Shown here: one piece after another, positions 16,850 to 25,969 of the stretch
How positions within the stretch are numbered: position 1 is the stretch's first letter
How the letters are laid out: each line of letters begins with the position of its first letter
Assembly: GCA_964464035.1 (NCBI GenBank)
Contig: CAYXEN010000025.1
Location: 1-32,278, forward strand
Direction of reading: 5' to 3'
Source of the DNA: CAYXEN01 sp964464035
GTDB taxonomy: Bacteria; Krumholzibacteriota; Krumholzibacteriia; WVZY01
Length of the DNA: 32,278 bases
The notes under the pieces: generated by a model
Told to the model about the DNA's origin: nothing
Databases searched by the model: none
Seen by the model: the letters and a program-made list of their open reading frames with translations, nothing else
Translations under genes and position numbers: made by a program

Positions 16850-18103
16850 ATGAAAAAGAAGATCGGAAGCCCACACATTCTCAGGTGTTCATTCTGCGGT
16901 AGAGGCCAGGATGAAGTGACCAAGTTGATCTCCGGTCCTTCGGTCTACATCTGCAACGAGTGCATCAAGCTTTGCAAGGACATACTCGACGACGAGATGT
17001 CGGGCCAGGTCCTCTTCGATTCGGACGAGTTCCCGAAGCCGAAAGACATAAAGGAGTTTCTCGATCTCTACGTCATCGGCCAGGAAGACGCGGAGATCGT
17101 CCTGTCCGTGGCGGTCTACAATCATTACAAGCGGATCATGCACGAACGCAGCACGGACGACGTCGAGATCGACAAGAGTAACGTCCTCCTGCTTGGACCC
17201 ACCGGCACCGGCAAGACCCTGCTGGCCCAGACCCTTGCCAAGTTTCTCAGAGTGCCTTTCGCGATCGTCGATGCTACGACGTTCACCGAAGCGGGATACG
17301 TGGGCGAAGACGTGGAGAACATCCTTCTCAAGCTCTACCAGAACGCCGGATCTTCCGTGGCCGCCGCGGAGAAAGGAATAGTCTACGTCGACGAGCTCGA
17401 CAAGATCGCGCGCAAGAGTGACAGCCCGTCCATCACCCGCGACGTCTCCGGCGAAGGGGTGCAGCAGGCGCTCCTTAAGATGCTCGAAGGATCGGTCTGC
17501 AACGTGCCTCCCCAGGGGGGGAGAAAGATACCGAACCAGAGCTACATCGAGATCAACACGAAGAACATACTGTTCATATGTGGAGGAGCGTTCGAGGGCC
17601 TCGAGAAGATCGTGGAGCAACGGATCGGCAAGAAGGTGCTCGGTTTCGACCGCGACAAGCAATCCAAGCGCAAGCTCAATCGAACCGAGATCCTCAAGCT
17701 GGTCACGCCCGAGGACCTGACCAAGTTCGGACTCATTCCCGAGCTGGTAGGAAGGATACCGGTGATCGGGGTATTGAACGAGCTCGACGAGGACGCCCTG
17801 GTCGAGATTCTCGTCAAACCCAAGAATGCTCTCATCAAGCAGTACGCCAAGCTTTTCCAGATGGAGGATGTCGAACTCGAGTTCACCACGGAGGCCCTGC
17901 GAGCCATAGCCAGGATAGCGAAGAAGCGCGAGATGGGGGCCAGGGGGCTTCGATCCGTGGTCGAGGACACTATGCTCCATATCATGTACGACATTCCTTC
18001 CAGGTCGAACGTACGCAAGGTGGTCGTGACCGAGGATACGATCGTCAAGAATGCGGATCCGGAGATCATCACGCAGAGAGACAGAAGGGCCAAAGAGGCT
18101 TGA
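16850..18103 (+). CDS. clpX: ATP-dependent Clp protease ATP-binding subunit ClpX
   Basis: The product has 417 residues. The N-terminal zinc-binding domain has Cys13, Cys16, Cys35 and Cys38 (CSFCGRG and CNECIK). Walker A GPTGTGKT is at residues 116-123, followed by a Walker B region IVYVDELDKIA. The sensor and IGF-type loop region is present: the loop that docks on ClpP reads IGKKVLGFDRD. The C-terminal small domain carries KKREMGARGLRSVVEDTMLHIMYDIPS. ClpX unfolds tagged substrates and passes them to ClpP. GGAG is 5 nt upstream of ATG 16850. Confidence 0.97.
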   Translation: MKKKIGSPHILRCSFCGRGQDEVTKLISGPSVYICNECIKLCKDILDDEMSGQVLFDSDEFPKPKDIKEFLDLYVIGQEDAEIVLSVAVYNHYKRIMHERSTDDVEIDKSNVLLLGPTGTGKTLLAQTLAKFLRVPFAIVDATTFTEAGYVGEDVENILLKLYQNAGSSVAAAEKGIVYVDELDKIARKSDSPSITRDVSGEGVQQALLKMLEGSVCNVPPQGGRKIPNQSYIEINTKNILFICGGAFEGLEKIVEQRIGKKVLGFDRDKQSKRKLNRTEILKLVTPEDLTKFGLIPELVGRIPVIGVLNELDEDALVEILVKPKNALIKQYAKLFQMEDVELEFTTEALRAIARIAKKREMGARGLRSVVEDTMLHIMYDIPSRSNVRKVVVTEDTIVKNADPEIITQRDRRAKEA

Positions 18104-18171
18104 TGGCCGCTCCATCGATTCGGCTTGAACCGTTCCCTTTTTCCGTTCCTGAACATCAGTGAGGTGGCGAA

Positions 18172-20604
18172 GTGCCGATTCTCGAAAGAGAAGATGAAAT
18201 CATAGAAATCCCGGACATCCTTCCGGTCCTGCCTCTCAGGGATGTGGTGATCTTTCCCGGAATGATCACGCCGCTCCTCGTGGGCAGGCCCCGTTCCCTG
18301 GCTTCACTGGAGGAGGCGATGGAGGGCGACCGCCTCATGCTGGTTCTCACTCAGAAGCAGGTGAACGTGGACGAGCCCGTCCCCAAGGACCTCTATCGCA
18401 TGGGAACGATCGTGAAGGTCCTTCAACTCATGCGGCTGGTCGAGGGAACGGTCAGGATCCTCGTCGAGGGATTGACCAGGGGTGAAGTGGAGAGGTTCGT
18501 AGCACAGAAGAGATTCTTCCGGGCGAAGGTGAACATGATCCCTCCCGCCGAGACCTCGAGCAAGAGGGTCGAGGCGATGATCCGGAGCATCTCGTCGCAG
18601 TTCACGGAGTACGTCCAGCTCAACAAGAGGATCCCGGACGAAGTGCTCCGCACGGTGCTCCCCATCGAGAATCACGATCGACTGGCCGATTCGATCATAG
18701 CGCATGTCATCGCCAAGATCGAAGTGAAGCAGCCCCTGCTGGAAATGGTGAACCTGGAAGAACGCTGCAAGGCCCTCGGCAGGCTGCTCGCCGAGGAACT
18801 GGAGATCCTCCACATAGAGAAGAAGATCGAGGGAGAGGTGAAGAGCCAGGTTCAGAAGAACCAGAAGGAGTTCTACCTCCACGAGCAGCTGAAGGCGATC
18901 CACAAGGAGCTGGGGCACGGAGGAGACGAGTCGAGCGAGATCGAGGAACTGCGCGAGAAGATAGAGAATGCCGGCATGAGCGAGGAGGCTTACGAGGCCT
19001 CCATGAAAGAACTCGACCGGCTGTCCCGGATGGCGCCGTTGTCACCCGAAGCCACCGTCGTGCGGAATTATCTCGATACGATTCTTTCGCTCCCATGGAC
19101 GAGCCGCACCGAGGACAGGCTCGACATCAGGCAGGTGAAGAAAAAGCTGGACGCGGATCATTACGGCTTGAAGAAAGTCAAAGAGCGGATCCTGGAATTT
19201 CTCGCCGTCATGAAAATATCGGAGAGCCTCAAGGGCCCCATCCTCTGCTTCGTGGGCCCTCCGGGCGTCGGCAAGACCTCGCTGGGCAGATCGATCGCGC
19301 AAGCGCTGGGGCGCAAGTTCGTCCATTTCTCGCTGGGCGGGGTGCGCGATGAAGCCGAGATCAGGGGACACAGGCGGACCTACATCGGATCCCTTCCCGG
19401 AAGGATCATTCAGTCACTCATAAAGGCCCAGACGAAGAATCCCGTGATGCTCCTCGACGAGGTGGACAAGATGTCGAGCGATTTCCGGGGTGATCCCGCC
19501 GCAGCCCTGCTCGAGGTACTCGATCCCGAGCAGAATCATTCTTTCAGTGATCACTATCTCGAAGTCGAGTTCGATCTCAGCGAGGTGATGTTCATAACTA
19601 CGGCCAACGTCACCCATTCGATTCCTCCCGCGCTCCAGGACAGGATGGAGATCATCAGGCTTCCCGGCTATCTCGAATGTGAGAAGGTCAAGATCGCGGA
19701 GAAGTTCCTGCTTCCCAGGATGCTCAAGCAGCACGGGATCAAGGACGGCCTTGTGGAGATATCGCGGCCGGCGATCAGGCGCATAATCCAGCAATACACT
19801 AGAGAGTCCGGGGTGAGGAATCTCGAGAGGGAACTGGCCCGCATCCTGAGAAAAGTGGCCAAGGGGATAGCGACGTCCGGCAGGTCGACTCGTTACGAGA
19901 TCACCCCCCGCAACCTTGAAAAATACCTAGGCATTCCTCATTACACCGAGAAAGAGATTCCGAGCGGTCTGCTGACCGGCGTGGCCACCGGACTCGCCTG
20001 GACGAGCTTCGGGGGAGACATACTGCGCATCGAGGTGGGATTCATGCCGGGGACAGGCAAACTCACCCTGACGGGCCAGCTCGGAGACGTGATGAAAGAG
20101 TCTGCACAAATAGCTTTAAGTTATGCTCGTAACTTGGTGCGCATACTGCCGTTAAAAAAGAGTTTCTTCAACGAGATGGACGTTCACATCCACGTCCCCG
20201 AGGGGGCCATTCCCAAGGACGGTCCCAGCGCCGGGATCGCGATCGCGACGGCTCTCGTCTCCAACTTCTTCGCCATCCCGGTGCGCAAGGAAGTGGCGAT
20301 GACGGGCGAACTGACGCTCAAGGGAGAGGTCCTGCCCGTGGGAGGCCTGAACGAGAAGACGGTCGCCGCACTGCGTGCCGGGATCAAGGAGGTAATAATC
20401 CCGAAGTCCGTGTCGCAGGCGATAAAGGAACTCCCCAAAGAGGTCCGTAACGGGCTCAGGATCCATACGGTCGAGAACATGCGCGATGTGTTGAAGATAG
20501 CCCTTGCGCGCCCGTTGCCCCGGCCGACCCGCCGCCAGGTGAAAAAAGACCTGGAGGAGCAGAAGGGATTCTTCGAATACATGGAGAGGCCGACAGCGCA
20601 TTGA
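18172..20604 (+). CDS. lon: ATP-dependent protease Lon
   Basis: The product has 810 residues, the usual LonA length. The N-terminal substrate-binding domain begins IPDILPVLPLRDVVIFPGM. Walker A GPPGVGKT is at residues 362-369, with Walker B VMLLDEVDKM. The catalytic dyad is Ser686 (PKDGPSAGIA) and Lys729 (GGLNEKTVAAL), 43 residues apart as in E. coli Lon. Translation starts at GTG 18172, with GAGGTGG just upstream; no better ATG exists. Lon degrades misfolded and regulatory proteins in the cytoplasm. The 68-bp gap after clpX contains no clear terminator or promoter. Confidence 0.97.
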   Translation: MPILEREDEIIEIPDILPVLPLRDVVIFPGMITPLLVGRPRSLASLEEAMEGDRLMLVLTQKQVNVDEPVPKDLYRMGTIVKVLQLMRLVEGTVRILVEGLTRGEVERFVAQKRFFRAKVNMIPPAETSSKRVEAMIRSISSQFTEYVQLNKRIPDEVLRTVLPIENHDRLADSIIAHVIAKIEVKQPLLEMVNLEERCKALGRLLAEELEILHIEKKIEGEVKSQVQKNQKEFYLHEQLKAIHKELGHGGDESSEIEELREKIENAGMSEEAYEASMKELDRLSRMAPLSPEATVVRNYLDTILSLPWTSRTEDRLDIRQVKKKLDADHYGLKKVKERILEFLAVMKISESLKGPILCFVGPPGVGKTSLGRSIAQALGRKFVHFSLGGVRDEAEIRGHRRTYIGSLPGRIIQSLIKAQTKNPVMLLDEVDKMSSDFRGDPAAALLEVLDPEQNHSFSDHYLEVEFDLSEVMFITTANVTHSIPPALQDRMEIIRLPGYLECEKVKIAEKFLLPRMLKQHGIKDGLVEISRPAIRRIIQQYTRESGVRNLERELARILRKVAKGIATSGRSTRYEITPRNLEKYLGIPHYTEKEIPSGLLTGVATGLAWTSFGGDILRIEVGFMPGTGKLTLTGQLGDVMKESAQIALSYARNLVRILPLKKSFFNEMDVHIHVPEGAIPKDGPSAGIAIATALVSNFFAIPVRKEVAMTGELTLKGEVLPVGGLNEKTVAALRAGIKEVIIPKSVSQAIKELPKEVRNGLRIHTVENMRDVLKIALARPLPRPTRRQVKKDLEEQKGFFEYMERPTAH

Positions 20605-20654
20605 ACGGGCAGGATTTGCTCCTCGATGACACTCCTTGCAGAGGCTCCGCAATC

Positions 20655-21248
20655 GTGAAAATCGAAGATTTCAGATTCCGCGGTTCTTTCGGCCGCCCCG
20701 ACGATCTTCCCCGTGACGGTATTCCCGAAATCGCCTTCTTCGGACGTTCCAACGTCGGCAAGTCGTCGGTCATAAACACACTCTTCGGGGTTCGCAACGC
20801 AGCATACACGTCGAAGACCCCGGGCCGGACGGGGAACGCGAATTACTTTCTCGTGAACAACAGATTTTACTTCGTCGACGTCCCCGGCTACGGGTACGCC
20901 AAGGTATCGAAACAGGACAGAGAGCGATGGGTCGATCTCCTCGAAGGCTATCTCGCCAGAGAGGGCAATCCACGCGGCATAGTCCTCATTCTGGACGTGC
21001 GGCACCTGCCGAGCGTCAACGACCAGATGATGGTGGAATCGCTCTCCTCCCTGCGCAAACGTTTTTGCCTGGTTTTCAACAAGATCGACAAGATAAAGAG
21101 GGGGGCGAGAGGCAAGCGGATCACGGAGAACTTGGAAAAGTTCGACGTGGAGGGCGAGATAGGGTTGATCCCGTTTTCCTGCATAACGGGTGAAGGCAAG
21201 AGGGAACTGCTCGCCTGGATATCGGAAACCATCATGCTTCCCGGGTGA
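20655..21248 (+). CDS. engB: Ribosome biogenesis GTP-binding protein EngB/YsxC
   Basis: The product has 197 residues. GTPase motifs are G1 GRSNVGKSS (residues 30-38), G3 DVPGYGYAKV, and G4 NKIDK. SKTPGRTGNANYF is the family switch I segment. EngB binds the large ribosomal subunit during assembly. The frame extends back to a TTG at 20601 that overlaps the lon stop codon. GTG 20655 is preferred because VKIEDFRFRGSF matches the family N-terminus and GAGG lies 10 nt before it. Location after lon is common in bacteria. Confidence 0.92.
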   Translation: MKIEDFRFRGSFGRPDDLPRDGIPEIAFFGRSNVGKSSVINTLFGVRNAAYTSKTPGRTGNANYFLVNNRFYFVDVPGYGYAKVSKQDRERWVDLLEGYLAREGNPRGIVLILDVRHLPSVNDQMMVESLSSLRKRFCLVFNKIDKIKRGARGKRITENLEKFDVEGEIGLIPFSCITGEGKRELLAWISETIMLPG

Positions 21249-21368
21249 GATCGCATGGATGCGAGATCCGTGGTGAGCACGCGGCATCGTTATTGAAACC
21301 ACCCGCTCGGGGGACGATCGGGACTGGTGATCGAAGAGATCCCAGCGGGTCCGGAAGGGATTAATATC

Positions 21369-21397
21369 TTTGTAAGCGATCGAGGATAGGGTATACT
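21369..21397 (+). promoter_or_regulatory. Promoter for the aminotransferase/dehydrogenase pair
   Basis: A strong -10 TATACT (21392-21397) lies 17 bp after TTTGTA (21369-21374). Predicted transcription starts near 21404, about 45 nt before the aminotransferase ATG. The 200-bp gap also holds ACCCGCT and AGCGGGT (about 21301-21356), a weak long-range repeat without a T tract. Confidence 0.5.
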
Positions 21398-21448
21398 TAT
21401 CGTGCACCTTCGAATGAATGGGGGTGCGCGCTCGTTTCAAGGAGAATC

Positions 21449-22588
21449 ATGGCGATAAAGAAGAGAATATTCACGCCGGGACCGACGGAAGTCCCACCCC
21501 GGGTGTTGCAATCGATTTCGCGCCCGCTCATTCACCATCGCACGGATGCCTTCAGGGAGGTTCATGCCGAGATAGAAGAGGGGCTGCGTTACGTGTTCCG
21601 CACCGGCAATCCCGTCCTTGTTCTCACTTCGTCGGGCACCGGGGCCATGGAAGCGGCCGTAGCCAACGTGACCATGCCGGGTGAGAAGGTTCTGACCACG
21701 CCGTGCGGCAAGTTCAGCGAGCGCTGGGACGAGATAGCTCGGGCTTTCGGGCTCGAAACGGTACGGGTCGAGGCCGAATGGGGCAGACCCGTGGACCCAA
21801 GCGAAGTTGAAAGAGCCCTGGCCTCGCATCCCGATATAACCGTCGTACTGACGACGCATTGCGAGACCTCGACGGGAGTTCTCTTGGACGTGGGAGCGAT
21901 CGCCAAGGCCGCGCACGACCACGGGGCTTTGATAGTCGTCGATGCCATAACCGGGCTCCTCGCCGAGGATGTCGACACCGACGGTTGGGGACTGGACGTG
22001 GTGGTCGGAGGATCTCAGAAAGGCTTCATGCTTCCTCCCGGGCTCGCCTTCATCTCGATCGGCCCGGAGGCGGCGGCGAGAGTGAAGAAGCCCGGGCACC
22101 CGGTCTACTATTTCGATCTTGCCAAGGCCCTCGTTTCGCTCGAGAAGAACGATACTCCGTATACACCATCCGTCTCGTTGTTCATGGGATTGCATACCGC
22201 CCTGGAAATGGTGCGGGACGAGGGACTGGAGGCCACCCTCCGACGGCATCGTCGCAACGCCGCAGCGGTGAGAGCGGCGGTGGCCGCCATGGGACTCGAG
22301 ATCTTCTCCCATGCTCCCTGCAACGCGACCACCGCCGTGCTTCCGCCCGAGGGGACAGCGGGTGAGATAGTGAAGCGCATGGACGGCGACTACGGAATCC
22401 GGATCGCCGGCGGGCAGGCGCGATTGAAGGGGAAGATCTTCCGGTTGGGGCACCTCGGTTACTACGACGAGAGTGACATGTTCACCATGATCTCGGCCCT
22501 CGAGTCCGTACTCAAGGAGATGGGAATCATCGAAGCGTGCGGTACGGGGATCGGAGCGCTGCTCGAGAGTTTCGCGTCCGATGAATGA
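21449..22588 (+). CDS. Class V PLP aminotransferase (serine/alanine-glyoxylate or phosphoserine type)
   Basis: The product has 379 residues. It begins IFTPGPTEVPPRVL, has HHRTDAFREVHAEIEEGL, TSSGTGAMEAAVAN, HCETSTGVLLDV, VVDAITGL and the PLP lysine Lys191 in VGGSQKGFMLPPGL. These are typical of the small class V aminotransferases that use serine, alanine or phosphoserine with glyoxylate or 2-oxoglutarate. The next gene encodes a 3-phosphoglycerate dehydrogenase-like protein, so a role as the phosphoserine transaminase of serine synthesis is the likeliest reading (inference). AAGGAGAA lies just upstream of ATG 21449. Confidence 0.85.
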   Translation: MAIKKRIFTPGPTEVPPRVLQSISRPLIHHRTDAFREVHAEIEEGLRYVFRTGNPVLVLTSSGTGAMEAAVANVTMPGEKVLTTPCGKFSERWDEIARAFGLETVRVEAEWGRPVDPSEVERALASHPDITVVLTTHCETSTGVLLDVGAIAKAAHDHGALIVVDAITGLLAEDVDTDGWGLDVVVGGSQKGFMLPPGLAFISIGPEAAARVKKPGHPVYYFDLAKALVSLEKNDTPYTPSVSLFMGLHTALEMVRDEGLEATLRRHRRNAAAVRAAVAAMGLEIFSHAPCNATTAVLPPEGTAGEIVKRMDGDYGIRIAGGQARLKGKIFRLGHLGYYDESDMFTMISALESVLKEMGIIEACGTGIGALLESFASDE

Positions 22589-22612
22589 GCCGCAGGAGGG
22601 GAAAGCGGAGAA

Positions 22613-23572
22613 ATGGCAATGCAAAGGATATTGCTCCTGGATGATTGCGCCGATGAGGCCGTCGCCGTCTTCGATCGCTACCAGGGAATGAAGGCCGAGT
22701 GCGCGAGCACGCTTTCCAAGGAAGAGCTCATTCGAATCATCCCCCTCTACGACGCCGTCATAGTGAGGAGTCCGACGAAGCTCACCGCGGACGTGATCGC
22801 GCGGGGCGAGAAGCTGAGGTTCATAGGCCGCGCCGGCGTCGGCGTGGACAACATAGATCTCGACGAGGCCACCAGGCGCGGAATCATAGTGATCAATTCT
22901 CCCTCCGGCAACACCATCACGACGGCCGAACACACTATCGCGCTCTTGCTCTCTCTCGCGAGGCGCGTCCCCCAGGCTCACGCTTCCATCCGCAAGGGCG
23001 AATGGGATCGTAAGAGATTCAGGGGGGTCGAACTCTATGGGAAGACTTTGGGCATCATCGGGCTAGGCAAGGTAGGGCGCGAGGTGGCGAAGAGGCTCCT
23101 TTGCTTTTCCATGCGCGTGATGGCCGCGGACCCCTTCGTGCCGAGAGATGAAGCAGCGAAGCTCGGGGTCGAACTCGTCGACATGCCCGTGCTCTTGAAG
23201 GAGAGCCATTTCATAACCATCCATGTGCCGTTGGCCGATTCGACCAGGTCGCTGATATCGAGTAAGGAGATAGGCATGATGCGCGACGGGGTCTACATAG
23301 TCAATTGCGCCAGGGGCGGTATCGTGGACGAAAAGGCACTCGAAGAGGCGCTGGAATCCGGCAAAGTGGCCGGCGTGGCTTGCGACGTCTATTGCAGCGA
23401 ACCTCCTGGAAGAATTTCACTCATGGATCACGAAAATTCCGTATTCACCCCGCATATCGGCGCGGCGACGAGGGAGGCGCAGGTGAGGGTGGCGGTCGAC
23501 GTGGCCGAGGCGGTGGCGGAAGCTCTCGCCGGCGGCCCGATAAGGAATGCAGTGAACGAACCCGGCCGGTGA
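22613..23572 (+). CDS. D-3-phosphoglycerate dehydrogenase-like 2-hydroxyacid dehydrogenase, short form
   Basis: The product has 319 residues. The NAD-binding motif GLGKVG is at 150-155. The catalytic set is Arg234 (NCARGGIVDE), Glu263 (DVYCSEPP) and His281 (TPHIGAAT). GRAGVGVDNID is the classic SerA-type substrate-binding segment. It ends soon after the catalytic core, so the ACT and ASB regulatory domains of many SerA proteins are absent, and feedback by serine through an ACT domain is not expected. Two starts are close: ATG 22613 and ATG 22619. The second has the better spacing from GGAG (8 nt). It follows the aminotransferase by 24 bp. Confidence 0.85.
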   Translation: MAMQRILLLDDCADEAVAVFDRYQGMKAECASTLSKEELIRIIPLYDAVIVRSPTKLTADVIARGEKLRFIGRAGVGVDNIDLDEATRRGIIVINSPSGNTITTAEHTIALLLSLARRVPQAHASIRKGEWDRKRFRGVELYGKTLGIIGLGKVGREVAKRLLCFSMRVMAADPFVPRDEAAKLGVELVDMPVLLKESHFITIHVPLADSTRSLISSKEIGMMRDGVYIVNCARGGIVDEKALEEALESGKVAGVACDVYCSEPPGRISLMDHENSVFTPHIGAATREAQVRVAVDVAEAVAEALAGGPIRNAVNEPGR

Positions 23573-23577
23573 TCGTG

Positions 23578-25125
23578 ATGATGAGCTTCTCGTCGTCGGG
23601 AAGACCTTCCATAACCTTTGTCGTTTTTCTCCTGCTGTCGGTAGTAGGAATCGCGGTGTATTACCCGGGGATGAACATCCCCTATTATGCCGACGATTTT
23701 CAGTTCGTTTTTTCGCCGCCCTTGCCGGGACCGCTGCATTATTTCGCGCATCCCCTTGCGGAGAACGGTTTTTATCGCCCGTTGCAGGCCGCGTACCTGA
23801 TCGCGGTCCAGCGCCTGTTCGGATTGAACACAGTCCCCGTGCACGTTCTTCAGCTCCTCTTCCACGTGATTCTCTCTCTTCTCGTGTTCAAGGCGGTGAA
23901 GAAGGCCGGTGCGTCCCTCGTCCAGGCCCTGCTCGCATCGCTCTTCATGCTGTTGTCCCAGGCTGATGTGCATGCCGTTCTCAGCAACGATACGCTTTCC
24001 CAGGTGGGAGGTACACTCTTCGGATCCTTGGCGCTATGGTCGGTGGCGAAGTCTCTTTTCTCGAGAGAGTCGGGCGGCGCCGGACGCGGCAGAGTACCCT
24101 ATAGGGCGGCGTTTTACCTCGCCGTCGCACTTTTCTTCAAGGAGACCAGCCTGTCCTTCGTCGTCATGATTCTCGCGCTGGTCGCGCTGCGCGCGAACGC
24201 GGGGGCGCTGAAATGGCTCGGCATCGGCGATGGATCGGAGAAGGCGAAAGAGACGAATAATAGATCCGTGAGGAGAGGCGTTATTGTCACCGTCGTGTCC
24301 GTGCTTCTGGTTTCCATCGGTTATCTCGTCGTGAGAAGCCTGGTGGTTCCCACCCGCCCCGCTTTCGGCGCCGGCAACTACGATTTTCACATTGGCGCGA
24401 ACGTGATCCGAAACATCGCCATGTTCGCCGCCGCCTCGGTGCTTCCTTTCTCCACGGTGAAGGTCTTCGGGGCGCTCAGGGATGCCGGCGTCGGGGAGAT
24501 TGCAGGTATCTTCGGATCGACCTTCGTATTGATTCTTGCCGTGTTCTACGGATTGCGAAGTTCGGGCAAGGGACGATTGGGAGCACTTGCGAGCTGTTTC
24601 GCCGCCGTCTCGCTCTTTCCGGTGGTCCTCATGAACCATGTGAGCGAGCTCTACGTCTACAACGCGATGCCGTTCGTCTCCGTCGTTTTCGGCATGGGGT
24701 TGGGCGGAGCCGTCACCGGGCTTTCGAGACGTAGAGCGGGATCGATCGTCGCAACGACGATCGTGATCCTGGCCCTGCTCGGAAACGCGTCGGCGGTGAG
24801 AAGCAAGGCCGTCATGATGAGAGAAGCGGGGACGAGGGCGGTCGACCTGGTCGAGGAAATAGTCCCCTTCGTCCGTGAAGTTCCCGAGGGAGGAAGGCTG
24901 ATCCTCCTCAACCCTCCCGCCGCGGGGACGCGGTACTCCATATTTCTCGTGGGCGGCTTCGATTGCCTGAGGGACGGCCTTGGGGGGCTCAGACGATTGA
25001 GCGGGAGGGAAGATCTGACCGTGGAGATATGGAATCGCTCGGCCTTGCGCGAATCCGCGATCCGAGATAAGGATCTCGTTCTCACCATCGAAGACGGGAA
25101 GGTGGTTCGAAGGCCGCGAGATTGA
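23578..25125 (+). CDS. Multi-pass membrane protein, GT-C glycosyltransferase-like
   Basis: The product has about 515 residues with roughly 11-12 hydrophobic helices, then a soluble tail of about 95 residues. Directly after the first helix it has YYADDF with Asp39-Asp40. An acidic pair in the first periplasmic loop is the usual catalytic feature of GT-C enzymes (PMT/ArnT type), followed by ENGFYRPLQAAYLIAVQRLFG. This supports a polyprenyl-linked sugar transferase, but no closer family is recognised. Several starts are possible (GTG 23569, GTG 23575, ATG 23578, ATG 23581); none has a strong ribosome-binding site, and it nearly abuts the dehydrogenase stop at 23572. Co-transcription with the serine pair is probable, but a functional link is not evident. 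Confidence 0.6.
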   Translation: MMSFSSSGRPSITFVVFLLLSVVGIAVYYPGMNIPYYADDFQFVFSPPLPGPLHYFAHPLAENGFYRPLQAAYLIAVQRLFGLNTVPVHVLQLLFHVILSLLVFKAVKKAGASLVQALLASLFMLLSQADVHAVLSNDTLSQVGGTLFGSLALWSVAKSLFSRESGGAGRGRVPYRAAFYLAVALFFKETSLSFVVMILALVALRANAGALKWLGIGDGSEKAKETNNRSVRRGVIVTVVSVLLVSIGYLVVRSLVVPTRPAFGAGNYDFHIGANVIRNIAMFAAASVLPFSTVKVFGALRDAGVGEIAGIFGSTFVLILAVFYGLRSSGKGRLGALASCFAAVSLFPVVLMNHVSELYVYNAMPFVSVVFGMGLGGAVTGLSRRRAGSIVATTIVILALLGNASAVRSKAVMMREAGTRAVDLVEEIVPFVREVPEGGRLILLNPPAAGTRYSIFLVGGFDCLRDGLGGLRRLSGREDLTVEIWNRSALRESAIRDKDLVLTIEDGKVVRRPRD

Positions 25126-25190
25126 CAGGTGCGGAAGAACTATCTGGACGTGCAGGTGTCGGTTCGATAAGATTTACGACAGGAAGGGGG

Positions 25191-25898
25191 ATGCACGTGT
25201 GCTATTCGAATCCATACGTTCGGGTCCGCAAGATCGTATTCGTGTTCTTCTTGATTTTCGCCATGATTCCCGCCTGCGGCAGGAACCGCATCGACGATGC
25301 CGGAACCGCCGAGTCACCGTACAAGAATCTCAAGGCCAAGGATGATGTCTTGTACAATCTTTTGACCAGCTACGAGCTTCGAGATTCCTCCGCTTATGAC
25401 AGGCTTCTTGACCCGGCATTCGAATTCATTTTCGACTGGGAGGATTCCGCCAATGGACAGACGCCGGCCCGCTGGCCGCGCTCTTCCGAACTCCAAGCGA
25501 CAGGAAGGATCTTCGTCGGCAGCGGAGCCGGGACGAATCTTGCTAGCTGTAAAAACATCGGGGAGGCAAATCTCCGGCGTGTTGCCGGCACGATGAGATG
25601 GGGGCCGGTGAAATCCTACATGAGAACGAGCGGGGATACGGCCGTGAGCCTGGACCTTTTGATCTCTTATACGAAGGGTGATTCGGCTTGGGCTCCCGTT
25701 CCTGCGCTCGATAATACTGTATATGGGAACGAAACCTGGTACCGCAAAAGGATCAGCTGTTCGCTCTACGTGCAGACCAGTCAGGGGCTTATCTTCACCG
25801 TGGAAAGGATGCCCGGCGAGTTCTTCGTGAGGTACGCTGCGGCGGGCGGAGACAGCATCTGGCGCATAGTTCAGTGGTATGATTATCCGCTTCCTTGA
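25191..25898 (+). CDS. Putative lipoprotein, possibly NTF2-like fold
   Basis: The product has about 235 residues. The N-terminus has a basic stretch, then hydrophobic IVFVFFLIFAMIPACGRN. The Cys after PA is a plausible, slightly atypical lipobox. The mature part starts with a linker, then DDVLYNLLTSYELRDSSAYDRLLDPAFEFIF, which resembles the start of NTF2-like/SnoaL domains, and ends SIWRIVQWYDYPLP, a pattern common in that fold. No catalytic residues are evident. The frame is open to 25122, but AGGAAGGGG precedes ATG 25191; GTG 25197 is another option. The promoter is not clear. Function unknown. Confidence 0.55.
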   Translation: MHVCYSNPYVRVRKIVFVFFLIFAMIPACGRNRIDDAGTAESPYKNLKAKDDVLYNLLTSYELRDSSAYDRLLDPAFEFIFDWEDSANGQTPARWPRSSELQATGRIFVGSGAGTNLASCKNIGEANLRRVAGTMRWGPVKSYMRTSGDTAVSLDLLISYTKGDSAWAPVPALDNTVYGNETWYRKRISCSLYVQTSQGLIFTVERMPGEFFVRYAAAGGDSIWRIVQWYDYPLP

Positions 25899-25923
25899 GT
25901 CGCTTTTGATCTCCATGCCGACC

Positions 25924-25952
25924 TTGACGTTTCGGCTTGGGTGCTATATAAT
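25924..25952 (+). promoter_or_regulatory. Near-consensus sigma70 promoter
   Basis: TTGACG (25924-25929), an exact 17-bp spacer and a perfect TATAAT (25947-25952) form the best promoter in the window. Predicted transcription starts near 25959, leaving only about 11 nt before the ATG at 25970. Confidence 0.8.
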
Positions 25953-25969
25953 TAATTCTAGGTAAGTGT

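Noticed and set aside
16889..18115. A 408-codon minus-strand frame opposite clpX
   Set aside because: Shadow frame caused by codon bias in a GC-rich gene.
25122..25146. Perfect TTGACA overlapping the end of the membrane protein gene
   Set aside because: No acceptable -10 element at 16-18 bp; TATCTG is only 13 bp away.
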